This document shows, piece after piece, positions 1-7,828 of a stretch of 64,000 bases of DNA (position 1 is its first letter; every line of letters begins with the position of its first letter). A model generated the notes under the pieces. The model saw only the letters and a list, made by a program, of their open reading frames with translations, searched no databases and had not been told where the DNA came from. The DNA is taken from the NCBI RefSeq assembly GCF_014649775.1, contig NZ_BMTR01000018.1, positions 1 to 64,000 of the forward strand. Direction: 5' to 3'. Origin of the DNA: Streptomyces longisporoflavus (GTDB lineage: Bacteria; Actinomycetota; Actinomycetes; Streptomycetales; Streptomycetaceae). The position numbers were made by a program, and so were the translations under genes.

Positions 1-169
1 GGAGTACAAGGCCGAGCTGATGCACCCCTACTACGCCGCCGAGCGCGGCCTGGTGGACGACGTGATCGACCCCGCCGCCACCCGCGAGGTCCTCGTCTCC
101 AGCCTGGCGATGCTCGCCAACAAGCACGCAGACCTGCCGTCCCGCAAGCACGGCAACCCCCCGCAGTAA
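1..169 (+). CDS. accB: Acyl-CoA carboxylase beta (carboxyltransferase) subunit, C-terminal end only
   Basis: Only the last 56 codons are in the window, read in frame from base 2 to the TAA at 167-169. The visible protein contains the run AERGLVDDVIDPAATR followed by SRKHGNPPQ at the C-terminus, which is typical of actinobacterial AccB/PccB carboxyltransferase subunits. These transfer carboxyl groups from biotin on the alpha subunit to acetyl- or propionyl-CoA to make malonyl- or methylmalonyl-CoA. The call is supported by the epsilon-subunit gene 32 bp downstream, the usual partner in Streptomyces. Whether it is AccB or PccB cannot be decided from this fragment. I use accB because of the gene order further along. 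Confidence 0.85.
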   Translation, partial: EYKAELMHPYYAAERGLVDDVIDPAATREVLVSSLAMLANKHADLPSRKHGNPPQ

Positions 170-201
170 TCCTGCAGTAGCCCACAAGGAGAACGCTGCA
201 C

Positions 202-396
202 ATGACTACCCCTGACATCCGCGTAGAGAAGGGCCACGCCGAGCCCGAAGAGGTCGCCGCCATCACCGCGATCCTGCTGGCCCGCGCCGCCGCCACCGCA
301 CAGGCTCCTGCGCCCCGCCGAGGCCGCGACAAGGCCGGCTGGCGCCGACTGGAGCGCACCCCGGGCTTCCGCGCCCCGCACAGCTGGCAGGGCTGA
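202..396 (+). CDS. accE: Acyl-CoA carboxylase epsilon subunit
   Basis: A 64-residue protein starting MTTPDIRVEKGHAEPEEVAA, with a good ribosome site (AAGGAG at 186-191) 10 bp before the ATG. The pattern of an N-terminal I-R-V-x-K-G, then EE-x-AAI-x-A-x-L, then a basic and proline-rich middle and a C-terminal W-x2-L-E-R-x-P-G-F-R is that of the ACC_epsilon family. This small subunit stabilises the alpha-beta carboxylase complex and raises its activity in Streptomyces. It lies directly behind the beta subunit gene and is probably co-transcribed with it. A hairpin terminator follows 43 bp later. Confidence 0.85.
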   Translation: MTTPDIRVEKGHAEPEEVAAITAILLARAAATAQAPAPRRGRDKAGWRRLERTPGFRAPHSWQG

Positions 397-438
397 CCGG
401 CGCCCTGAAGCAGCCGGCAAGGCCGACAGGCACCCCGA

Positions 439-462
439 GGACCCCGCCCTGGCGCGGGGTCC
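439..462 (+). terminator. Intrinsic terminator after accBE
   Basis: Perfect 9-bp inverted repeat GGACCCCGC / GCGGGGTCC with a 6-nt loop, followed by TTCGG and no long T run, as is usual in Streptomyces. It closes the carboxylase operon. The next genes lie on the opposite strand, so it may work in both directions. Confidence 0.75.
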
Positions 463-530
463 TTCGGCAGTTGCCAGCGCCGTCAGTTGTCCGCAAGGCC
501 CATTGCCCGCAAGGTCAGTTGCCCGCGAGG

Positions 531-785
531 TCAGTCGAACTCTCCGGCAAGGACCCCGAGTTTGAACGCGTACCATTCCTCGGCCGTGAAACGCAGGACG
601 AGGCCGCGTGGGTCCGAGGGATTGCGCAGGGCCACCGCGCCGTTCTCCAGCGCGGCGATTTCCACAGGGCCCTCGGCGGGGCTTCCCGGGGTGCTTGTCC
701 ACTGGGCGCGGGAGATGTCGAGCGCGTAGAGCGGCGCCTTGTCCCGCTGTGTGACGCTTGTGCCGTTCGCAGTGTTCGTGCTCAT
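531..785 (-). CDS. DUF397 domain protein (second copy)
   Basis: An 84-residue protein beginning MSTNTANGTSV. It has the DUF397 pattern: a variable N-terminus, V-E-I-A at about 41-44, an A-L-R-N-P-x-D-P x-G segment, and F-T-x-E-E-W-x-A-F near the C-terminus. A longer reading from 830 is possible but runs into the preceding gene, so I take the ATG at 785. That ATG overlaps the stop of the upstream DUF397 gene (ATGA), which implies translational coupling. DUF397 proteins such as BldB are small Streptomyces regulators or partner proteins and are usually encoded beside an XRE regulator, as here. The molecular function is unknown. Confidence 0.8.
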   Translation of the reverse strand: MSTNTANGTSVTQRDKAPLYALDISRAQWTSTPGSPAEGPVEIAALENGAVALRNPSDPRGLVLRFTAEEWYAFKLGVLAGEFD

Positions 786-1027
786 ATCTGCAGAACCCCG
801 GAGTTGATTCCAGTGATGAAGGCGCGCCACGCGGCGGAGTCGAAGACGAGTGATCCGAACTCCCGATTCTTTGTGTCGCGAATTGCCCGTTGATCGGCGG
901 AAAGCTTCGTATGCTCGATGCAGCCGTTCGAGGCGCCACTGTAGGTACTCTTGTGCCAGTTCGCTTTCACTGATTCGACTTCTGCCTCTGTGAACGCGCG
1001 ACTGGCCGCAGATGTACGAGACATCAC
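782..1027 (-). CDS. DUF397 domain protein (first copy)
   Basis: An 81-residue protein with the classical DUF397 signature: W-H-K-S-T-Y-S-G near residue 25, then G-C-I-E, I-R-D-T-K-N-R at about 50-56, and a C-terminal F-D-S-A-A-W-R-A-F. The start is GTG 1027 or the adjacent ATG 1024. Both overlap the stop codon of the upstream XRE gene, and a GGGAG lies just before. It is the middle gene of a tight three-gene minus-strand unit (XRE regulator, DUF397, DUF397). In known Streptomyces loci of this type (whiJ-like, abaA-like) the DUF397 protein works with or against the XRE partner; that role is inferred here. Confidence 0.85.
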   Translation of the reverse strand: MMSRTSAASRAFTEAEVESVKANWHKSTYSGASNGCIEHTKLSADQRAIRDTKNREFGSLVFDSAAWRAFITGINSGVLQI

Positions 1028-1923
1028 GACCCGCTTTCTCCCTTCATGTGGTCAAGGATGTACTGGCGAGACTCCGTGGGAGAGAGCGCGGCGGCCGTCA
1101 GGTCGTCCCAGGCCTTGGTGTAAACCTGGACGTCTGGTCGCTGCTCCAGCAATGTTCCCCCGGTCATGTGCTCCAACCAGGTCACCTCTATGGGGGGTTC
1201 TCCGTGCAGGGTGAAGACCGTGTACGGAGCGTACTGCGCGGGCGGCAATGTGATGTTCAGGGGGAGTATCTGAACGGTGACATTGGCCTGATTTCCCACT
1301 TCGATCAAGTGTTGGAACTGTTGACGGATCAATTCAGCGGGACCGGATATGCGGTGCAGTGCCGGGGCGTCGATGATGACGCGCAGCCGGAATTCACTGG
1401 TCCCGTGGAGCAGATCTTTGCGTCTCATCCGCGTCTGAACAAGGGTTTCGACGCGGTCCGCCTCGGCCCCCGCGGTGAATATCTGCCGCATATAGGCTTC
1501 TGTCTGGAGCAGGCCCGGCAGCACCATCGGCTCGTAGGAGCGGATGAGCGAGGAATCGGCCTCCAGGGTGAGGTAGTCGCGTAAGTCGCCGCTGAGCAAG
1601 GGGCCTTGACCGGACCACCAGTCGACCTTGTGGATGTCCCTGGCGAGCCGCTTCAGATTGGACCGCTGCTGCTCGTCCTTCACGCCGTACAGATTGAGCA
1701 GGGTGGTCAGGTCGAGTTGCCTGATGCCCCGCTTTCCTGTCTCGATCTGGCTTATCTTCGGCTGCCCACACTCCAGTGCATCGGCCGCGTCCTGGACTTT
1801 GAGGCCGGCATCAGAGCGAAGTCGTCGCAGTTCGGCGCCTAGACGGCGGCTGCGCATGGTGGGCATCTCACTTTGCGGCATGCGCTCATGATGTCCCGCG
1901 TCTTCCGGCCAGACAACTGTCAT
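1024..1923 (-). CDS. XRE-family regulator with C-terminal DUF5753 (WhiJ-like)
   Basis: A 299-residue protein from the ATG at 1923, chosen because AAGGGAGG lies 8 bp upstream. A GTG nine bases earlier overlaps that site. Residues about 25-80 form a helix-turn-helix (LGAELRRLRSDAGLKVQDAA, then CGQPKISQIETGKR). From about residue 100 the protein has the DUF5753 pattern: W-W-S-G, Y-L-x-L-E-A, I-R-S-Y-E-P-M-V-L-P-G-L-L-Q-T-E-A-Y, and R-x-x-R-K-D-L-L. Such regulators are very abundant in Streptomyces and influence development and antibiotic production. It is coupled to two downstream DUF397 genes and divergent from an anti-sigma-like ATPase gene. The DNA target and any ligand are unknown. Confidence 0.88.
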   Translation of the reverse strand: MTVVWPEDAGHHERMPQSEMPTMRSRRLGAELRRLRSDAGLKVQDAADALECGQPKISQIETGKRGIRQLDLTTLLNLYGVKDEQQRSNLKRLARDIHKVDWWSGQGPLLSGDLRDYLTLEADSSLIRSYEPMVLPGLLQTEAYMRQIFTAGAEADRVETLVQTRMRRKDLLHGTSEFRLRVIIDAPALHRISGPAELIRQQFQHLIEVGNQANVTVQILPLNITLPPAQYAPYTVFTLHGEPPIEVTWLEHMTGGTLLEQRPDVQVYTKAWDDLTAAALSPTESRQYILDHMKGESGS

Positions 1924-1962
1924 CTGGCGCACCTCCCTTGAGAGATGTGAACGCGGAGTAAT

Positions 1963-1974
1963 ACTTGCCTAAGT
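1963..1974. promoter_or_regulatory. Candidate operator between the XRE regulator and the ATPase gene
   Basis: The sequence ACTTGCCTAAGT has outer arms ACTT/AAGT around GCCT. It sits in the 131-bp divergent gap. A possible plus-strand promoter, TTGCCT (1965-1970), 18 bp, CATGAT (1989-1994), would overlap it, so the XRE protein could control both directions. This is inference from position and symmetry only. Confidence 0.3.
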
Positions 1975-2054
1975 GATAGATGCCTCGACATGATGCGAGT
2001 CCAACGTCCTTTGTTCTCGGTTGAGTTGACACCTACAGCGGTGCCGGAGGGGCA

Positions 2055-2480
2055 ATGCCGAATACGTCCGCGGAGGAGCTCGTGGTGATCAGCAGATCCT
2101 GCGAGGTCCGCATGGAGTACGACCCGCGCTGCCTGGAGCAGATACGCCGGATCGTCGGCGCCTGCCTGCGCAGCTGGGGCCTGGAGGCGCTGGTCGACGA
2201 CTGCGCCTTCGTGGCCACCGAGCTGTGCAGCAATGTGCGGCACTGCAAGCGCTCGTCGTTCGAGTTCGCCGTCCGTCGCACGGGCGCCGGGAGTGTGCGC
2301 CTGGAGGTGACGGACACCTCCACCGAGCTTCCGGTGGTGCCCACCGAGCCCCCGGACCCGTTCCGGGTCAGCGGGCGTGGACTGTTTCTCGTCGCGGCTC
2401 TGTCGGCCGACGTCGGGGTCGAGCCCACCGTCGGCGGCAAGATGGTCTGGGCGGAGGTCAAGGTGCCGGAGTTCGGCTGA
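2055..2480 (+). CDS. ATP-binding regulator, anti-sigma factor-like HATPase domain
   Basis: A 141-residue protein with ribosome site GGAGGGG 5 bp before the ATG. It consists of a single histidine-kinase-type ATPase fold of the RsbW/SpoIIAB class. The N-box is F-V-A-T-E-L-C-S-N-V-R-H (about 56-67), the G1 segment L-E-V-T-D-T-S (about 84-90) and the G2 segment G-R-G-L-F-L-V-A-A-L (about 108-117). There is no phosphoacceptor or sensor domain. It is divergent from the XRE/DUF397/DUF397 unit, an arrangement seen at Streptomyces developmental loci. It could be an anti-sigma kinase, but no sigma or anti-anti-sigma gene is nearby, so its partner is unknown. Confidence 0.8.
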   Translation: MPNTSAEELVVISRSCEVRMEYDPRCLEQIRRIVGACLRSWGLEALVDDCAFVATELCSNVRHCKRSSFEFAVRRTGAGSVRLEVTDTSTELPVVPTEPPDPFRVSGRGLFLVAALSADVGVEPTVGGKMVWAEVKVPEFG

Positions 2481-2697
2481 CGAGGCCGGTGGTGGGGGGT
2501 GAGACGTCGGCCGGCGTCTTCGTCTGCAGACCGGCATGACCCTCCTCTCCTTTGTGGTTTAACTGTGAAAGAAGGCGGGAGTCATCGTGAACCTGCCCTT
2601 CCACCCAGCGAGGGTCTCACCGAAATCATCACAGCGGCAGGCATGTGTTTTGGCCAAAGGTGCAACGCAAGGCGACGAAGGCCTGGAAGCGCCCGCA

Positions 2698-2724
2698 CTG
2701 GCTGCGCTGGCTGCACTGGCTGCA
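2698..2724. repeat. Three tandem 9-bp units
   Basis: CTGGCTGCG, CTGGCTGCA, CTGGCTGCA lie head to tail in the non-coding gap between the ATPase gene and the end of the first conservon. Nothing else recognisable except the terminator at 2731-2764 is present in the 306-bp gap 2481-2786. Confidence 0.7.
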
Positions 2725-2730
2725 CAGCAC

Positions 2731-2764
2731 TTCGCCCCCGCCGGCTTCTGCCGACGGGGGCGAA
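2731..2764 (-). terminator. Terminator downstream of the first conservon
   Basis: Arms TTCGCCCCCGCCGGC and GCCGACGGGGGCGAA pair over 15 positions with one mismatch around a 4-nt loop, 23 bp past the cvnD stop on the minus strand. It is strong enough to end both the minus-strand conservon transcript and the plus-strand ATPase gene. Confidence 0.75.
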
Positions 2765-2786
2765 CTGTGCAACGCGTACGGGGCTG

Positions 2787-3371
2787 CTACCGGAGCCGCG
2801 CCATCAGCGCGTGCTCCACGAGCGTGATCAAACCGCTCTTCGCGTCGGCCCGGTGCCGCGCGTCGGTGGTGATGATCGGGGTGTCCGGACCGATCTGCAG
2901 CGCCTCGCGGACCTCGTCCGGCGTGTAGGGCTGGTGGCCGTCGAAGCCGTTGAGGGCGATGACGAAGGGCAGCCCGGAGTTCTCGAAGTAGTCGACGGCG
3001 GGGAAGCAGTCGGCGAGCCTCCTCGTGTCGACCAGGACCACCGCGCCGATCGCGCCGCGTACGAGGTCGTCCCACATGAACCAGAAGCGGTCCTGTCCCG
3101 GCGTACCGAAGAGGTACAGGATCAGGTCCTGGTCCAGGGTGATGCGGCCGAAGTCCATGGCGACGGTCGTCGTCGTCTTGTCCCCGGTGTGGGTGAGGTC
3201 GTCGATGCCCGCGGACGCGGACGTCATGACGGCCTCGGTGCGCAGCGGGTTGATCTCGGAAACCGCGCCCACGAACGTGGTCTTGCCCACGCCGAAGCCG
3301 CCCGCCACCACGATCTTCGCGGAGGTGGTGGAGCGGGCTGTTGCTCCGCCGCTAGAGCTTGCGAAGTCCAC
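2787..3371 (-). CDS. cvnD: CvnD-type small GTPase, first conservon
   Basis: A 194-residue MglA/Ras-like GTP-binding protein, the fourth gene of a conservon. The P-loop G-G-F-G-V-G-K-T-T is at about 24-32, a switch region with T-T-T-T-V-A-M-D-F-G at about 66-75, G-T-P-G-Q-D-R-F (G3) at about 89-96, and A-L-N-G-F-D in place of NKxD at about 139-144. In Streptomyces, CvnA-D are thought to form a membrane-associated complex resembling receptor-coupled G proteins that controls development and secondary metabolism. The GTG start lies 20 bp inside the end of cvnC, so translation is coupled. A 293-bp stretch is identical in DNA to the second cvnD at 7998-8582. Confidence 0.93.
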   Translation of the reverse strand: MDFASSSGGATARSTTSAKIVVAGGFGVGKTTFVGAVSEINPLRTEAVMTSASAGIDDLTHTGDKTTTTVAMDFGRITLDQDLILYLFGTPGQDRFWFMWDDLVRGAIGAVVLVDTRRLADCFPAVDYFENSGLPFVIALNGFDGHQPYTPDEVREALQIGPDTPIITTDARHRADAKSGLITLVEHALMARLR

Positions 3372-3951
3372 TGAGCACCCTTTCGAGCAGTGTCACGTCT
3401 GGCTGGCCGCCGGCGGACTCGTCGCCGCCAGGCTGATGGATGGCGACAAGTCCGGCCTCCGCCAGGTCGGCTACGAGGATTCGGGCGACGCCGAGAGGAA
3501 TGGTGAGAAGTGCCGAGATCTCAGCGACAGACTTGATCTCGCGGCACAGATTGCAGATCCGCTGATGCTCCGGCAATTGGCCCTGGAGCTGGTGCGGTTG
3601 GGCGGTGGTGTGCACCAGCGCCTCGATGGCGAGCTGGTAGCGGGGCCTGGTACGGCCGCCCGTCATGGCGTACGGGCGCACCAGGGGGTTGCTCGCAGCA
3701 CCCGCGGGCGCCGCTTCCGGGGCGCGTCGCTGTGGTTGCACTGGCTGGATCCTGGGGGTGTGAGGCTGCTCGTACGGGCTCTGGCGGGGGCCCGGCTGCT
3801 GCGGCTGCTGATATGGCCTGCGGTGCTGGCTGGGCGCGGAGGGGAAGTTGTACCGGTTCGGCGCCCCTTCGTGCGGCCCCTGACCCTGGCCGTGACCAGG
3901 CGACCAGTTGGCCGACGACGAACCGTCCGGGGGTGTTCCTGAACCTGCCAC
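3352..3951 (-). CDS. cvnC: CvnC-type DUF742 protein, first conservon
   Basis: A 199-residue DUF742 protein starting at GTG 3951, with GGAGGAGGAG just upstream. The first ~85 residues are a low-complexity Pro/Gln-rich extension with several Q-Q-P and P-Y motifs. The DUF742 core follows, beginning V-R-P-Y-A-M-T-G-G-R-T-R-P and containing L-P-E-H-Q-R-I-C and E-I-S-A-L-L-T-I-P-L-G-V-A-R-I-L-V-A-D-L (winged-helix-like). It ends T-L-L-E-R-V-L-S-G-L-R-K-L. The counterpart in the second conservon is only 134 residues because it lacks most of the N-terminal extension. CvnC is thought to bridge the CvnB and CvnD proteins; its exact role is unknown. Confidence 0.93.
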   Translation of the reverse strand: MAGSGTPPDGSSSANWSPGHGQGQGPHEGAPNRYNFPSAPSQHRRPYQQPQQPGPRQSPYEQPHTPRIQPVQPQRRAPEAAPAGAASNPLVRPYAMTGGRTRPRYQLAIEALVHTTAQPHQLQGQLPEHQRICNLCREIKSVAEISALLTIPLGVARILVADLAEAGLVAIHQPGGDESAGGQPDVTLLERVLSGLRKL

Positions 3952-4044
3952 GTACTCCTCCTCCGACTGTGCCGGGCACCATCATTCTGGAGCCGCGTCC
4001 CGAAACCTTACGGCCACGGGACGCGAAAACGCACCGTACGTCTA

Positions 4045-4467
4045 CTAGTTGAGAAGGCTCCCCTGCAGCTCCGCACGCAGGTCGGGCGTGAGTACGGTGC
4101 CGGCGCGGTCGACAAGAAGCGCCATTTCGTACCCAATGAGACCGATGTCCGCATCCGGGTGGGCGAGGACGGCCAGCGAGGAGCCGTCAGAGATGGACAT
4201 AAGGAAGAGGAATCCTCGCTCCATCTCCACAACGGTCTGGGTCACGGAACCGCCCTCGAAGATCCGGGAGGCCCCGGCGGTGAGGGAGGTCAGACCGGAC
4301 GCGACGGCCGCGAGCTGGTCGGCCCGGTCGCGGGGGAAGCCTTCGGACATCGCCAGAAGGAGTCCATCGGCGGAGACCACCACCGTGTGGGACACCCCTG
4401 GGGTGTTGTCCACGAAGTTAGTGATCAACCAGTTCAGATTCTGCGCCGCCTGGCTCATCGGGCTCAC
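4045..4467 (-). CDS. cvnB: CvnB-type roadblock/LC7 protein, first conservon
   Basis: A roadblock/LC7-fold protein of 140 residues from the GTG at 4467. I chose this start because AGGAG lies 7 bp upstream, inside the end of cvnA, and because the second conservon's protein begins at the equivalent place. The core A-A-Q-N-L-N-W-L-I-T-N-F-V-D and V-V-V-S-A-D-G-L-L-L-A-M-S are typical of MglB-like regulators, which act on small GTPases. By family analogy it is the GTPase partner of CvnD. The start is 1 bp after the cvnA stop codon, so expression is tightly coupled. Confidence 0.93.
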   Translation of the reverse strand: MSPMSQAAQNLNWLITNFVDNTPGVSHTVVVSADGLLLAMSEGFPRDRADQLAAVASGLTSLTAGASRIFEGGSVTQTVVEMERGFLFLMSISDGSSLAVLAHPDADIGLIGYEMALLVDRAGTVLTPDLRAELQGSLLN

Positions 4468-4468
4468 A

Positions 4469-7400
4469 CTAACGCTCCTGGTTGTAGGTGCTGTCAGGTC
4501 CACCGCGGTGATTACCGGTGTCCTGGCCATTCGTGCTGTCACTGCCTGCGTTGCGTCCCCGCTGGACGCCGCGGCGCAGGTTGCTCAGCCGACCCCGCAC
4601 GTCCTCGGGGTCGCGGGAGACCTGAGGGCCGCCCTGTGGGGTCTGCTCCGCCGTGCCCTCGACCAGGTTGGCCTTGGGCACCCGCTTCGGGAGACCGGAC
4701 GGGGTGACCCCACCCGCCTTGGGCTCCTTCAGCGACTCGGCGCGCTGCCAGCGGTCGTCGTTGGACGTACGCCAGCTGCTGTCGTTGTTTCCGAACGCGT
4801 CCTGTGCCGGGGCCGCCGGGGCGTTGCCGTTGGTGGCCGCACCGGCGCCGCCGCGGCGCGGAAGACCCGCGGCGGTGGTGTCGTGGACCGTGGAGGGGGC
4901 CGGCCCGGGACGGTCGAAGCCTACGCGCTCGGCACCGTTCGCGGGAGCCGCGGGACCAGATTCCGGTTCCGGAGCGTACTCGGCCTGATACGCGTTCGAG
5001 TTGTCGTCGAATCCGCCGCGCGACGGCCAGTCGTCCTGGTGGGAGCGGTCCGGGTAGGCCGTGAACGGCTCGGCGGCTCCGCCCGTGTGAGCGACCTGGT
5101 CGTCGTGACCGGCTTCCGCATAGGGGGCGTCCTGGTAGCCGTCCTGCGCCGGGTAGTACGGCTCGTCGTACGCCGGCTGCATGGCCTGGCCCTGGTTGTA
5201 CTCGTCGTACGCCGGGGCCTGCTCGTTGTACGAGGGGTCGTAGCCGCCCTGCTGGTCGAAGCCGGGCTGCCCGTCCATCTCGTCGCGGAAGAGCGGGCGG
5301 TCGTCGGCGGACTGCGCCTGCGCTTCCAGAGCGGCACGCCGCTCCTCGCGCATCAGCGAGCGGCCCACCGGGTCGAGATCCGGGGAGTCGATCGCGTCGC
5401 CGTTGTAGCGGCTGTCGTCGAAGCCGAGCTCCGCCGCCGTACGGATCGGCTCGTGGTGGAAGGCCGGCTGCTCCGGGGCCTGCTGCTCCGGCATGATCGA
5501 GGAGACCGTGAACTCGGACTCCGGCAGCTGGTTCTCGCCGCCGCCACCGTGCGTGATGCCGTCGGGAAGCATGACGAGCGAGGTCGTGCCCGCCTGCTCG
5601 CCCGAGGGGCGCAGCTGGACGCGGATGCCGTGCCGGTCGGAGAGGCGGCCGACCACGAACAGGCCCATGCGCTGCGAGATCGCCGCGTCCACCGTCGGCG
5701 GGTTGGCCAGCTTGTGGTTGATGTCCGCGAAGTCCTCGGCGGTCAGGCCGATGCCCTTGTCGTGGATCTCGACCATGATGCGGCCGTCGGGAAGACGGGT
5801 TGCGGTGACGCGGACCTTGGTCTGCGGCGAGGAGAACGTGGTGGCGTTCTCCAGGAGCTCGGCGAGCAGGTGCACGAGGTCGGTCACGGCGAGGCCGTGG
5901 ATCTCGGCCTCCGGGACGCCGGACAGCTCGATGCGCTCGTACTGCTCCACCTCGGAGGAGGCGGCGCGCAGGACGTCGACCAGCGGGACCGGCTGGTCCC
6001 AGCGGCGGCCGGGCTCCTCGCCGGAGAGGACCAGGAGGTTCTCGCCGTTGCGTCGCATACGGGTCGCCAGGTGGTCCAGGCGGAAGAGGCTCTCCAGCTG
6101 GTCCGGGTCGGCCTCGTTGTTCTCCAGGTCGGTGATGAGGGTCAGCTGGCCCTCGATCAGGGACTGGTTGCGGCGCGAGAGGTTGGTGAAGATCGCGTTG
6201 ATGTTGCCGCGGAGCAGGGCCTGCTCGGCGGCGAGCCGGACGGCCTCGCGGTGTACCTGGTCGAAGGCGCGGGCGACCTCGCCGATCTCGTCCGTGGAGG
6301 AGATGGGAATGGGCTGTACGCGGGTGTCGACGCGGCCGGGGTCGGTGCGCGAGAGCTGGTCGACCAGCATCGGCAGGCGCTGCTCGGCGATGCCGAAGGC
6401 GGCCGTACGCAGCTGGCGCATCGCCTTGGACATCTGGCGGGCCATCATCCCGGCCAGGATGAAGGCGGCGAGCAGCGCGATCACGACGATGGCGCCGGTG
6501 ATGTACGCGTTGCGCTGGGCGTCGGCGGCGATGTCCGAGGCCTCGGTCACCGCCTTGTCGGCGAGGTCGGACTCGATCGTGCGGTACGCGTCGAACTTCG
6601 CGGTGGTGGTGGCCCACCAGGTCTCGGGCGTGATGCCCTTGCCCGCGAGGGCGACCCGGGCGCTGGGCTGCGTGCTCTGCAGCTGCGCCATGGCGGCGAC
6701 CATCGCCTCCGGCGACGGCGGCGCCACGAACGTCTCGCCCTTGGCCTTCGCGGCGGCGGCGGCCTGCTTGGCCTGCTTCTCGCCGTCGGCCTTCAACTTC
6801 TTCTTCGCGGCCTCCAGCTTGGCGACGTCCTCGGGGGTGCCGCCGCCGGTGTACTCCTCGATGGCGATGCCCTCGAGGTAGGCGTACGAGGAGAGGGCCA
6901 CACGCTGCTTGGCGAGGCTGGAGGCGGTCGGGCCGGGCTTGACGAGCAGGTGCGTACCGAGGGAGCGCTCCAGCGAGAGCGCGGCCTTGGTCAGCGAGAT
7001 CGCGTAGACGGTGCGGCCGTAGCTGGTGATGTTTCCGGTGCCGAGACCGAGTTCGTTGGCGAACTCCATCAGGGGGTGCTGGATGGCTACGTAGCCCTCT
7101 TCGGTCTGCGCGCCGGAGAGCTTGGAGGTGTAGGCGGCCGCACGCAGGGTCTGCAGACCGGGCTCCACCTTGTGGAAGCCGTCGAGGCGGCGCTTGAGCC
7201 CTTCCTTCTGCGGCATGTTCTCGGCGGCGGCGTCGAACTCGCTCTTGGCCTGGTCGGTGGCCTTGCGGGCCTTCACGACGACCGGGTCGTTCTTCTTGCC
7301 GCGAAGCAGCGGGGCGGCGGAGAGGTCGCGCTCCTCGATGAGGCGGTTGCCGTAGTTCAGCGAGGCCTGCACGAGGCGAGCCGTGTTCTCGGCGTCCTGG

Positions 7401-7657
7401 GCCTCGTTCCAGGTGTCGATCGACCCCTTCACCTGGAAGCCGCCCATGACCAGACCGACGAGCACGGGTATGAGGAGGATCGCGTTCAGTCGGGTCGGCA
7501 CGCGCCAGTTGCGCGGGGACATTCTGCCCCCGGAGGGAGCCGGCGGTTCCATGCCCTGCACATCGGCGGGGGACGCCGCTGTGCGCGGCGGCGGGGTGAA
7601 GTTGCCCCGCGTATCCCGCGTCTGCGGCGGTGCGGGGCTCGTCTTGCTTCGCCTCAC
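4469..7657 (-). CDS. cvnA: CvnA-type sensor kinase-like protein, first conservon
   Basis: A 1062-residue membrane protein starting GTG (MRRSKTSPAP), with AGAGG 11 bp upstream. Order: cytoplasmic tail; membrane helix ~56-75; extracytoplasmic nitrate/nitrite-sensor-like domain to ~380; second membrane helix ~383-405; HAMP; a dimerisation-like segment with L-D-H-L-A-T-R at ~525; HATPase domain with N-box A-E-L-L-E-N-A-T-T-F-S-S-P near 598 and G-L-F-V-V-G-R-L near 662; then ~370 residues of low-complexity Gly/Pro/Asp/Tyr-rich C-terminus. No response regulator is encoded nearby, as in all conservons. It is thought to sense a signal and pass it to CvnB-C-D. The stimulus is unknown. Confidence 0.92.
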   Translation of the reverse strand: MRRSKTSPAPPQTRDTRGNFTPPPRTAASPADVQGMEPPAPSGGRMSPRNWRVPTRLNAILLIPVLVGLVMGGFQVKGSIDTWNEAQDAENTARLVQASLNYGNRLIEERDLSAAPLLRGKKNDPVVVKARKATDQAKSEFDAAAENMPQKEGLKRRLDGFHKVEPGLQTLRAAAYTSKLSGAQTEEGYVAIQHPLMEFANELGLGTGNITSYGRTVYAISLTKAALSLERSLGTHLLVKPGPTASSLAKQRVALSSYAYLEGIAIEEYTGGGTPEDVAKLEAAKKKLKADGEKQAKQAAAAAKAKGETFVAPPSPEAMVAAMAQLQSTQPSARVALAGKGITPETWWATTTAKFDAYRTIESDLADKAVTEASDIAADAQRNAYITGAIVVIALLAAFILAGMMARQMSKAMRQLRTAAFGIAEQRLPMLVDQLSRTDPGRVDTRVQPIPISSTDEIGEVARAFDQVHREAVRLAAEQALLRGNINAIFTNLSRRNQSLIEGQLTLITDLENNEADPDQLESLFRLDHLATRMRRNGENLLVLSGEEPGRRWDQPVPLVDVLRAASSEVEQYERIELSGVPEAEIHGLAVTDLVHLLAELLENATTFSSPQTKVRVTATRLPDGRIMVEIHDKGIGLTAEDFADINHKLANPPTVDAAISQRMGLFVVGRLSDRHGIRVQLRPSGEQAGTTSLVMLPDGITHGGGGENQLPESEFTVSSIMPEQQAPEQPAFHHEPIRTAAELGFDDSRYNGDAIDSPDLDPVGRSLMREERRAALEAQAQSADDRPLFRDEMDGQPGFDQQGGYDPSYNEQAPAYDEYNQGQAMQPAYDEPYYPAQDGYQDAPYAEAGHDDQVAHTGGAAEPFTAYPDRSHQDDWPSRGGFDDNSNAYQAEYAPEPESGPAAPANGAERVGFDRPGPAPSTVHDTTAAGLPRRGGAGAATNGNAPAAPAQDAFGNNDSSWRTSNDDRWQRAESLKEPKAGGVTPSGLPKRVPKANLVEGTAEQTPQGGPQVSRDPEDVRGRLSNLRRGVQRGRNAGSDSTNGQDTGNHRGGPDSTYNQER

Positions 7658-7828
7658 TCGACCAACAACCTCTCGGCGGCGGGACCTACACCGGTCCCGC
7701 TGTCGTCTCCAAGGCCCGTGCTACTGGGCAGTTCAGCGCATTCCAGCACGTCAGGGGGTCCTCTACCAAACAGTGAGAAGCGTTGGTTCCGAGTGGTGTA
7801 AGCCTCAGATAAAACGGTCAAAAAGAGC

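Noticed and set aside
2501..3374. Plus-strand frames overlapping cvnD
   Set aside because: Shadows; the minus-strand GTPase explains the coding signal.
4049..7801. 1250-codon plus-strand open frame opposite cvnA1
   Set aside because: It is the high-GC shadow of cvnA1. Its protein is an Arg/Gly/Val-rich low-complexity sequence with no domain.
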